A DNA stretch of 64,000 bases from Endocalyx cinctus (taxonomy: Eukaryota; Ascomycota; Sordariomycetes; Amphisphaeriales; Apiosporaceae): NCBI GenBank assembly GCA_001600455.1, contig BCKC01000001.1, positions 7,075,418 to 7,139,417 of the forward strand, read 5' to 3'. The notes below the pieces were generated by a model. That model saw only the letters and a list, made by a program, of their open reading frames with translations, was not told the origin of the DNA and made no database searches. Positions within the stretch are counted from its first letter, which is position 1. Each line of letters begins with the position of its first letter. Shown here in pieces: positions 54,957 to 64,000 of this stretch. The translations under genes and the position numbers were made by a program.

Positions 54957-56160
54957 ACCGGGTATTATTACTTGAGTAAAATACAAATATGAACAGAGCC
55001 AAATATGTGAGAAAAGGACAGGTAGGGGTGAGTTCAAGAAGATGTTTATATGTGCAAGATAGATTTTAATAGAGCTACGCCTAGGGCTTTACAATGGGAT
55101 CCCATGGGATCCCACACGAAAGACGAAAAATCCTATAACATATGGGTTATGTGATGGCATATACGATATATCAAGGCAAAGGCTCGAAGTAATCAGTATA
55201 TTTATCGAAGATCCTAAAGTTGAAGAAGAAAGGAAAGTACTAAGTAACCAAGGTATTCTAAAAAGATACAAATACCATTATGTGGCAGATGCCACCAACC
55301 TTCAGCTGGCCCCACCTGGAGTACAGTCCTATTCAAAGTATGTATACCACCATGCACTGTGCCATGCCGTGACAGGAAGTAGGGTAAGGTTTGATATATC
55401 ACGATATGTGATAATCAGAAAAATTGATGTGTCAGAACATGAGATTTATCAGGGGATTACGGTGAACTTTTGAGAGAAGAGTGGTATATTTGCCTAGCTA
55501 TTATTGCTATTTGTTGATCTCTATGGTATTGGAAACGAGGCTAATCTTGGGTGAATAAAATAGCAAATTCGTAGTAAATTGAATAAATGAAAACATGAAA
55601 AGAATAAATAAGAGAATTTATAAAGATATCTCTATAATATAGTATATATTTTAGTATGTCTGGGGAAGTAGGGTAAGCTTAGTGTGTCATACTTCCCTTA
55701 ATATCCCCGGGTCTTCTTGTTATATGCCCACGCATTTCATATTCCTAGAAAAGGAAAAAAAAAACAGAAATAATTGATGTAGTGTCGGGGCTCAAAAACT
55801 CGCAGTGAAGAAGTATCAATATGTTGACAACGAGGGCGTTTCTCATCAGAAAAAAAGGGGGGATGGTGTATGGTTTGCCAATTATCGTATGGGATAATCT
55901 AGCGAATGGTCGGCCCAGTGGTGGGCACGATTTGATGTATCTCAAATGGTGATGGTCAGAAAATGCGGTGGTCAGAAGTTGTGATTGTTATTGTTTCTAA
56001 CGCACGCCAGAGGCGAGGAGAACTATCTACTAAGGTTATGTATTGCTATGTCACATGATCTGTCGTCACAATAATAACGAATTTCTCGTTGGTATATTTA
56101 AATAAAGAAAAAAAAGAAAAGGAAAACACCATTTATCCATTAATCCCAATCTCCGTAGTC
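54957..56160. other. AT-rich region with 20-base palindrome
   Basis: A perfect palindrome, TGGGATCCCATGGGATCCCA, lies at 55095-55114 and is made of two tandem copies of the palindrome TGGGATCCCA. No gene is convincing; the overlapping frames at 55214-55473 have no recognisable features. Confidence 0.55.
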
Positions 56161-56553
56161 TTACTCCTCCCCGACGTCCTCTTCTTCAACTTCAATGTCG
56201 AAATGTTTTATATACTCGGATGTATTAGTCTCGAATGGTGTCTCTCCGAATTCGTTCTTAAACCTTTTATTATTTACCATACGTATGATGTGTTTATCCT
56301 TCGGCATTTTACATTTGTCCGTCACGATCTTAAGCGTTTTGTTATATATCATTGAGTCATGTTGGCATCGGTACTGCATTAGCGTTATAATAGTCTCGAT
56401 ATATTTATCACGCGAGCCGCAATATAAGCTATCGTGGTACTATCCGGTTCTTATATCGATGGAAATTAATGGTAGTTTCTTTCGGCACCTTCGTGAGTGA
56501 TATCCGTTATCTTCGTAACGTCTGTATGTAATGTCTTTCGGATATGGTCCCAT
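56161..56553 (-). pseudogene. Interrupted ORF of unknown family
   Basis: From an ATG at 56553 one frame runs 131 codons to a stop at 56161, broken by a single TAG near 56442. The reading is protein-like on both sides (DITYRRYEDNGYHSRRCRKK before it; YIETIITLMQYRCQHDSMIY and PKDKHIIRMVNNKRFKNEFG after it) and ends in an acidic tail. TAG could come from TGG by a G to A change, which would fit RIP-type mutation, but this is inference. I do not recognise the family. Confidence 0.4.
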
Positions 56554-56781
56554 TTTGTAAGATATACCAGAAAAGAGGGGATTGATGAGGAGTATATGAG
56601 CGGGAGAAAAGAACGCGTTATTATTAGGGATGTTGGGTTCTCTCCTTTTAGCTAGCTAACGAACGAGGAGAACCTTTTCTTCTATACTAATTATTCTGAC
56701 TAATCCCGCACGAGCCCATCTTCCTCCGTTTACATCGATTAAGGCGGTTCGTCTACCAGCTTCTGGTCCGAAAACTATTTT

Positions 56782-57315
56782 CTATGTTTTATTGAAAACG
56801 TTAAGTTTATTTTTCGCTGCTATTATTGATATCCTTTTAGTTATTTGCTTATTATAGAATAGGCGTGAAGGAAGTTCGCATTGTCCATCGTGAGACTTAT
56901 AATTCTTTAATAATGATTTGAGTGGAATGCGTCCCGAGTTCTGGATTTGCTGGGTTAGGGACAGGTTATGCTGGTTTGCGAAAGGTGAGGGAAACCAAAA
57001 GTTCACGTCTTTTATTCGGTGTGCTTGTGTAATCCATGTGAACGGGTTGCCTTGAGCTGGGTTACCTGTGAATAGAATTAGGTTTGCATCTTTCGCGAAA
57101 TGCAGTGGGATTAAAGATGATGCTTCCGTCATGCGATATGCCTCATCAATCCATACCATATCGGGAGTGAAGTCTTTATGGATTTGTGCGTATGTGACTA
57201 GAGTTGTAACCACGACGTCTGCATTTGTATATATCCGTGCAATAAGATGATTTAATCCGGTTCTTAAGTCTTGTGTCTCTGGTGGATAATAGCGAAGGTC
57301 GCAAAAGTGAAGCAA
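56782..57315 (-). pseudogene. Fragment of an SF1 (UPF1-like) DNA/RNA helicase
   Basis: A 177-codon frame. It contains DADVVVTTL-like strand sequence (TNADVVVTTLVTYAQIHKD), then DMVWIDEAYRMTEASSLIPL, the Walker B/DEA-type motif II of SF1 helicases, and NLILFTGNPAQGNPF, the motif III position where such enzymes have GD.QL..P. Further on LLKNYKSHDGQCELPSRLFY matches the NYRSHP..FPS..FY motif IV. Motif I (the P-loop) and motifs V and VI are missing: the frame starts within the helicase core and ends in AT-rich DNA. Full members have 700-1000 residues or more. I read it as a decayed gene fragment, possibly from a repeat element, although undetected exons upstream are possible. Confidence 0.6.
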
Positions 57316-59868
57316 GTGGCAACTGCGTTAAGATGATGGATTTTGGGAATTATGGAAATAGATGGTCGGATTGAAAGTCGAATTCGTGAGTGTTTAGAGT
57401 ATCTTAGCCGCCGCATTTAATGACAACAATCAGTGGTTATTACCAATAGGGTGGTTGTGGATGAGAGAGAATGAAGATTGAAAAATAGTAGTTTTTAAAC
57501 GATAGATATTTGAGAGATTGATGATGGTGGTGTATTAATAGCAGTGTTCAGCTTTATAGGAGGTATAACTACGCAGAGTTGTAAAAGATAAAGTTACGGC
57601 CGAGGTATAATGGTCAGAGAGCAGATAATGTAGATAAAAATGGCTGTTAAAAAGAAGTTGCCAACCGTTCCTGCAATAAAAGTATTAACTGGTAAGTAGT
57701 TAGAATACTATCAAGGGAAAACTGCAGTAACGCATGATTGCAGAAAGGAAAGTGATAAATGTAAAGAGTATACAATGAAAGGAAGTAACGAGTTTCAAAA
57801 GAGGCTATAATGGGAGAGTCAAGTTATGCTCTTACCTATTTATCTTGGTAGGAAAGTCCATAGCGGATGGAAGATGATAATAGTTGCAGTTACTGCTGTG
57901 CAAAAATGCATGAAGAGCCATAAGTTACAAAAGAATATGATGTTATGAAAGAGCAGTTGGTTGGACCCAAGAGTCATGAGTAAGTAAGACTATGTAATTA
58001 GATTGAGTGAAATAAGACTCTATAAGATACTTGAGAAACACTAGAAGAATAAGAGGACGGGAAGGAAAATAAATTAGAGTCTGTGATGGTGATGTTTGCA
58101 AAGATGGTGAAGTAATTCATTACGAGAAAGAATTTTAATACATAGAGCCAAAGATAAGAATATAATGGAGGAGAGTATATTACTGTATGTTCTTTGCTTC
58201 TGTGGCATGTTTGAACAAAGTATGTTGTCGAGGTCCAAGGGCTTGATGCATAGCTCTAGAATTTGTATGAAGGAGGGAGTAAGAGATGACGAATATCTCT
58301 TCATTCTCTTTATTCTCTTTATTCTCTTCATTCCCGTAGAGTCTTAAGACTAGAATCACCGCTATGTATAGTAAAAAGACAGTGAGAGATGTGATATGAT
58401 CCTTGAAACAAAAGAAATGAGCAATACTGATATTTGAGATCAACGCTTTGATCTGGTCCCTCGCTTGGATTTTTGTACGGTATAGTATACGGTATAAATG
58501 ATGGAGAAGAAACTTGTAAGTATGGATTTATGGTCGATTAGAATGAAGAGAGACGAAGAGTTATAAAGCGTTCAGAAGTGATGAGGGTATATTGCATTAT
58601 AATGGAATGTACAAGAAAAGGATAAAGGTAAAATGGAGAATAAAGATAGTAGTTGCTCCACTAGTTAACGAACTTAAAAGTCAATTACAGTATGTGGCTC
58701 TTTCCAGTGTTACTGCACATTTAATATGACTATGCAGAGTAATTGCCTCTCCATTAGGTTTACATGCTATTAATTGTAATTTCCTGTAAATCCAAGGTTG
58801 TGTATATTAATGAGAGAGTGTGTCATGAGGTATCGGGTTAAAAGGAGCTGTATGTGAGGGAACAGCAAATGTGTTTCTGTTCAAGCGTCATCTTTTTGAC
58901 CATATTCCACTCTTTACACTTGACATGTACGAAAAGCTCAACTATTCAATGTTTATCAAGTAAGCAGTAAGGAGTAGTTGTCAAAATTCCTGTTTGTCTC
59001 GAGGGGCTTCTGGAAAATTATAGGGCTCGCGGATGTGTCTGTAAGACTATATAGAAAAAAAGCAACTGGGCATGATTAACATGGCATAACTATCGAAGGT
59101 AATGGTAAATATAATGGTAAATTTATAACCAGGACAGTGTCTAGGTCATCGGCGTAGAGGAAGGCTTCAAGAATGAATATCATGATATCAGAGCGCTGTT
59201 CAAGTTTTAGTGGTTTATCGCAAGTAGATATATATGTATTGCTGCTCATGTAATACGGAAACTGCCATTCGGTAGATTAGTAGAATTGCTCAGGGGAACT
59301 GTTTCTTGTTCCTTCTTACACTTTAGGTCTACGGGTTCACGGTTTTAATTTGGCGTTGCTCAAAACTTTCAAGGCATCGACGTGTCACACAGGTTCTCGT
59401 CATAGTAGTCAAGTGTTGGAGAAAAAAAGATTAACCAGTCTATTGTACAACCTCCTTCTGAGAGTGTCATTTTTTATCTGCTTCTAGATGCTTCTGGTTT
59501 GTCATCTATGTCTATTACGCAAAGCAAATGGATTTCTTGTTTATTTTTTTTTCCCCCTCGAAGCATCAAAGCGGGTATTTCCAGTACATCCCGCCCAAGG
59601 CTCATGAAAAGGACGAAAAAAAATGACACTCGCAAGGGAAGCCTGCAAGTCCAGTCCGGGGCCGCCCAGTCTAATGCAAACAGGTAAAGAAAAAAGGGCA
59701 CACGCAGCTTTGTCAGCCGCGAGATTTTCATTATACGACGATAGTCTTTTCCAAACTCCCGGTGGTATTTCGTCCCAGTGGCCCGAGATTAGAAAGATGT
59801 CGTAAAATTAAACGTTATTAAGTCCGTCGTCTTCTCTCCCCCAGAGTCATCGTAGATCACGTTCGCGC
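57316..59868. other. Gene-free AT-rich region with strong G over C skew
   Basis: No gene is convincing in 2.5 kb. From about 57330 to 58680 the plus strand is nearly without C: 14 G against 1 C at 57481-57540, 15 against 4 at 58021-58080 and 19 against 3 at 58501-58560. A CTTTATT-type microsatellite lies at 58299-58333. The skew fades after about 58700. Confidence 0.6.
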
Positions 59869-61150
59869 TTATTTGGAGATCTCGACACCGCCGGTGGCAC
59901 CAAGAGACTTCTTGACTATCGGGGAGTTAGTCGGGCCATATTACGACGTATATAAAGATAGGGAGATACTTACTGTCACCGTAGATGGCGAACTGACCGG
60001 CGGTCAGGGTACCAACCATGAAAAGACGGGCACCGATACCGGCATACGAGCCACGGAGACCGAGCTCCTTGGCGATCTTGATAAGACGGCTAGTAGTACC
60101 CTCACCGGGGAGACCCTTGGTCTTGTTGATCTTGGAAAGCATGGTGTCGGCAGGCTGGGAAACGAGGGCGGCGGCGAAACCAGCGATCAAACCGGAACCG
60201 AGGTTGACGGTGGTCTGCATACCGTCGGACATCTCGTTCTTAGGGTATTTGCGGAAGACAGCCTCGGCGACCTTCTCGTATACGACGAACTTGGCCATGG
60301 TGTAAGGAACCCTAAGAAAGAAAAAAAGGCCGAGTTAGTTGATACGATACATAAACTCTTAGTTGTTAATAGACGGTACTGACTGCTTGAAGAGGATAGG
60401 ACCGAAACCGGCGTAGAAAGCACCAATACCCTCCTGCTTCATAATCTTGCTGAAACCACTGACGAGACCGCTGGCGTAGGTAGGCTCGGAGACGAGACGG
60501 ATACGGGTGGCCTCGAGAGGGCAGAGGGCGATATCGGCGAAGAACTCGCCAGCAGCGGAAGAGGCGAGGTAGACACCGGTTCGGTAGTTGGAGGCATTTT
60601 CAACGCCGAGGACGTTGATACATTGCTGCTTGAAGAATTCGTAACCTCCGAACTTGAAGGCACCCTGGAGGAAGTAACCAGCGAAGGTAGGGCCAACACC
60701 GGTCAAAAGGGCACCAGCACCCTCGTTGGCAACGACCTTGCGGAAACCACCGATCAAACCGGTGTTGTAAGTGACGGGGTCGAGCTGAATTCTTGTCTTG
60801 ACGCTATATAAATAAAAAGAAGAAGTTAGTTTAAAATATCCAACGGTAAAGAAGTGATTTTGTATATCTGGCGTTATTCAATGGGATCAAGAGCGCGAGA
60901 AAAAAACAAAGCAAAAAAAAGTAAAATCCGATAGAAAATCGGTAAACCCAATTGCGCACAGAAAAGCGGGATTTATTTTTTTATTATTTTTTTTTTAAAA
61001 AAAAGAAAATATTCAGATTGAGACGTACACATCGACGGGAGTGAGGCCACCGTGGGTGACGGAACAGCAGATAGCACCAGCGAGGGCGAATCTCGAGTAG
61101 AGAGCAAGACCGGTAGGCTTCTCAGAAGCGGCATCAAGTTTGGCAGCCAT
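59869..61150 (-). CDS. MIR1: Mitochondrial phosphate carrier
   Basis: Four exons (61150-61029, 60803-60384, 60311-59974, 59915-59869) join in phase to about 308 residues, the normal length of the family. The protein imports inorganic phosphate with protons across the inner mitochondrial membrane to feed ATP synthesis. The three carrier repeats show [20 protein letters not shown] in repeat 1, [19 protein letters not shown] in repeat 2 and [20 protein letters not shown] in repeat 3, each a PX[DE]XX[KR]-type signature. Repeat 1 also has the family-typical [17 protein letters not shown]. The last exon encodes [15 protein letters not shown]. The coding exons are strongly codon-biased and GC-rich, and the promoter carries A- and CT-rich tracts, as expected for a highly expressed gene. 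Intron 1 is long (225 bases) and contains a T10/A8 palindrome. Confidence 0.97.
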
Positions 61151-62780
61151 TTTGGATGTGAAGATACGAATAAAAAAAGAAGGATAAAAAAAAACAGGCG
61201 AAACTAGAGGGAAATAAAATCTAATTGAGTGGAGAGAGGTATATAAAGTGATAAATTAGAAATCTAATTTTCTATCACAAACGCTCTGAAGTCAAATGTC
61301 TTCGAACAAATGAGGCTTTTTAGGATGAGTAAAAAATAAAAAATAAAAAAAAAGAAAAAAGGAAGAAATAAATTAAGAGAAGCTGTCCTTGTCTCCGGCG
61401 CGATTAAACAAAATTTTGAAAAATACTACGTTAGTGTTTTAGAGGTACAAAGGTACTTTCGGAAGATGGCGGGTAATGGAAAAAGATAAAAGTGGGTATT
61501 GAGGTAATTATGTATCGTTAATTGGTTAAAATACACCGATAACTCCGATATATCAGCCACAAGTTTATATCGATAGGGATAAATTTAAACGCTAATATAG
61601 TATAAGTATAGTGAACTCCACCACTAAAAATTTGTAGATCAACCACATGTAAAAAACAATTAGGTCTGACAGGGAACTTCGGGAACGAATAGTAAGACTG
61701 TGGCTAGTGAACAGGGCCCCCTATCTTAGTACCTACGGTAGGTACTTATAAGTGTAGTAAGTACCTAATACTCCATACTCAAAGGTTCTATCTCAGAACT
61801 ATACTTCAGGTACGAATCGTGTTTGCTACGATATACTACTCATGGTCATTATCTACCAGGTATATGAATCGTGCTCCCCCTTGAAGTTTTATTGAATCAT
61901 TATTCACTCTTTTGATACCCGATATATTCAACTCAACATAGATACAACCTACTCTGTACCTGTAAAGACGCTTTGATACCGAAACATATTCTACCTAGGT
62001 ATATATGCCAAGACCCCGCCTGCCCGCTTGCACGCACTGTCTCCTCGTAGCAGCAGCAATGCTACCGTGATCCTAATTGAAATCCTATCAAGTTTCAAAA
62101 GATGCTCCAGATCAATATGAAAATATATGCGTATATCCTTCATTGGTCAATTCATTTTCATCATTTAGCGACACTGACCAAAGGGATTAATTCTCTACAA
62201 TGTTACACTAACCTACTCTAGCTACCGTCATTGACTGTAAGGGCCTACTAACTCCGAATTGCCGAACTATCGGAATACCAAGATATATGCATCTTCATAT
62301 TTTCCCATATTCAATTGGGAATTCGACTTGCGGTTGGAAATTTAAAGATTTTTTTTTTTTTTATAAAAAAAGGCTTGTTCAGTTCAACACGTGTGGAAGT
62401 GATTACCAAGTTCTCGAGATGTCAGCTCCTAGAGACGGTCCCCGGAGCTGTCGACTTACGAGAGATCGATCACATTTTAATTCATGGCTTGGAAAAACAC
62501 AGTTCAATCGCCTGGGATTGACTTCAGCAATATGGTATCAAGTCATGGTTGATTCAAATTCTTCAATTTTACTCATTATAAACTTTGAGAGTAACAAAAC
62601 AATTGGTATCGAAGCAAATGCTGAAATGACAGTGTCCATGACCCGGTTCTTTCACGATTCACGAGAAAAGAAAGCTCGTTACGCCAAACAAACCCAATTC
62701 CCCATCCCTAAAACAATGAACTAGACCAAAAATAATCTTACAGATCCCCCTTAAACACAAGAAAAAAGAAGAAAACCCAC
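61151..62780. other. Intergenic region with A/T tracts
   Basis: About 1.6 kb between two minus-strand genes. It has an A-rich stretch near 61326-61360, probably part of the phosphate-carrier promoter, and a T14 run with A7 after it at 62349-62371. The 145-codon frame at 62287-62724 crosses this tract and is not called. Confidence 0.55.
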
Positions 62781-64000
62781 TCAAATCTTCTTCACCATAA
62801 TCCGCTTGGTCGTATCCGGCGAAAGGTTCGTCCCCCTCCTCACGTCCTCGTACCGCGACGCCGGCTCGGTCGTGATCCCGTCGGGCATGCGCAGGTCGTA
62901 ATCGAGCAGGACGCGGGCGAGGATGAGCTTGATCTCGGCGGCGGCGAAGAACCGGCCGGGGCAGGCGTGGCGGCCGTACCCGAAGTGCATGAAGTCCTTG
63001 GTGACGCTGACGAACTGGTACTGCTCCTTGTTCGCGTAGTTGAGCCGGTCCGAGACCGTCCCGAGCCGGTAGTCGTAGAACCGCCGGGCGTCGAACGTCT
63101 CCGGGTTCGCGTACAGGTTCGGGTCCTGGATCGCGAGCGCGTGTGGCGTCTCGATCATGTGGCCCGCCGGGATGTGCGTCCCGTCCGTCAGGTGGATGTC
63201 CTTGGCGGCCCATCTTTGAAAGCGGACTGTTTGGGGAGAGAAAAGTTAGGCGTTGACAAACCTTTTATGAATAGGGAGGAATTAAAGGGGAGAATGGAAT
63301 GATCGAACTTACCAAGACTTCCCGGGTGTAATCTCTGCGATTCCTTCATAGCGCTGTCTAACAATTTCATATCAAACAGTGCCTTCGAACTGAGGACGCC
63401 GTCATGTTTGGCCAACACGTCCGTAATCTCCCGACGAAGTTCTGTAACAACATCCGGTCGTACCACAAGATCGTACAATCTAATAAGAAAAGAAAAAAAA
63501 AGTTAGCTAATCTCAAAATCTTTCTTATAGGGGAGAGAATCGCGATCAAAGAACTCACATCTGCGTAACGCTCTGCGTAGTAGTGTGAATAGCAGCCATA
63601 CTCAGACTGAGCTGACAGTTCGCGACCTCCTCATCGGTAACGTGCGCGGCATCCGCCTTATTCAGCATCCACTGCAGGGCATCGTCCGGCAGATCCTCCG
63701 TATCCTCGCCGGCCGTCTTCCTCCGCATGGCCTCCCGCCTCCTCGCGATCAGCGGGAGGAGGAAGTCCTTGGCGTTCTTGGTCTCCTCCCTCAAGACCCT
63801 GACCTCGGGCGCGAGCAGGCGGCCGAGCCACCGGAAACCGGTGTACCACGACTTGATGGACATGCCGGCGCCGAAGAAGGCGATGGTGTACTTGATGCTC
63901 GCCCGCAGGTACTGCGGCGATCGGCACGCCTCCGGCCCGATGAACACGTTTCCCGAGACCATGGCCACGATCCGCAGGAGGGACTCGTACACGTTTACGG
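62781..64000 (-). CDS. Cytochrome P450 monooxygenase, 3' part (runs off the window)
   Basis: Three exons are inside the window (up to 63559, 63479-63313, 63226-62781) and splice in phase; the N-terminal exon continues beyond the right edge. The I-helix region is LSLSMAAIHTTTQSVTQ, with the oxygen-binding AxHTT-like segment. The K-helix ExxR is in MKESQRLHPGSL. The PERF-like motif is ANPETFDARRFYDYR. The haem ligand loop is FGYGRHACPGRFFAAAEIKL with the cysteine thiolate. The overall layout, with VRFQRWAAKDIHLTDGTHIP after intron 2, resembles the ent-kaurene-oxidase/CYP68-type fungal P450s that oxidise terpenoids and other secondary metabolites. The substrate is unknown. Without the N-terminus the membrane anchor cannot be checked. 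Confidence 0.93.

Noticed and set aside
62287..62724. 145-codon plus-strand ORF before the P450 gene
   Set aside because: It crosses a T14 homopolymer coding for FFFF and has no family features; probably chance.

Overview
The window is chromosomal DNA of a filamentous ascomycete (Pezizomycotina, most likely a Sordariomycete; genus not determined). The evidence is: short GT-AG introns of about 50-140 bases with CTAAY-like branch sites, Zn(II)2Cys6, HET, 2EXR and rhodopsin-like protein families, fungal MFS and P450 genes, monocistronic genes on both strands, and AT-rich intergenic DNA with homopolymer tracts. No rRNA, tRNA, CRISPR array or intact transposon was found. One undetermined base (N) lies near position 1117.

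Left part (1-25 kb): an F-box-like gene; a remnant of a rhodopsin-like gene; an O-methyltransferase whose last-but-two splice junction does not keep frame; a decayed laccase; an UNC93-like MFS gene; an intronless PI-specific phospholipase C; a HET-domain gene with WW-like modules at both ends; a single-pass membrane protein with a GV repeat; a four-exon gene of an uncharacterised fungal family; and a lysine-rich hypothetical protein.

Centre (25.5-46 kb): a DUF4267-like membrane protein, then what looks like a nitrogen/amino-acid utilisation block. It holds an M20 amidohydrolase, a D-2-hydroxyacid dehydrogenase, a Zn(II)2Cys6 regulator, a Dal5-type MFS permease, a full-length fused HyuA/HyuB protein of the 5-oxoprolinase type, and an aspartate aminotransferase. 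The permease and oxoprolinase are divergent and share a 932-base promoter with six GATAA/TTATC sites, as expected for AreA/NIT2 control. The simplest reading is uptake of pyroglutamate or a related cyclic amide, ATP-dependent opening to glutamate, and transamination. A carrier-like membrane protein and a Ure2-like glutathione transferase follow.

Right part (47-64 kb): a gene with a Helo-like N-terminal domain and a degenerate ankyrin region; an alpha/beta hydrolase; a 2EXR protein; a P-loop kinase; a gene-poor AT-rich segment (about 55-59.8 kb) with an SF1 helicase relic, an interrupted ORF and a 1.3-kb stretch almost lacking C on the plus strand; the mitochondrial phosphate carrier; and the 3' two thirds of a cytochrome P450 that runs off the right edge.

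Exon boundaries were placed by eye from splice motifs, reading phase and family conservation. Protein lengths given for multi-exon genes come from these hand-built models.
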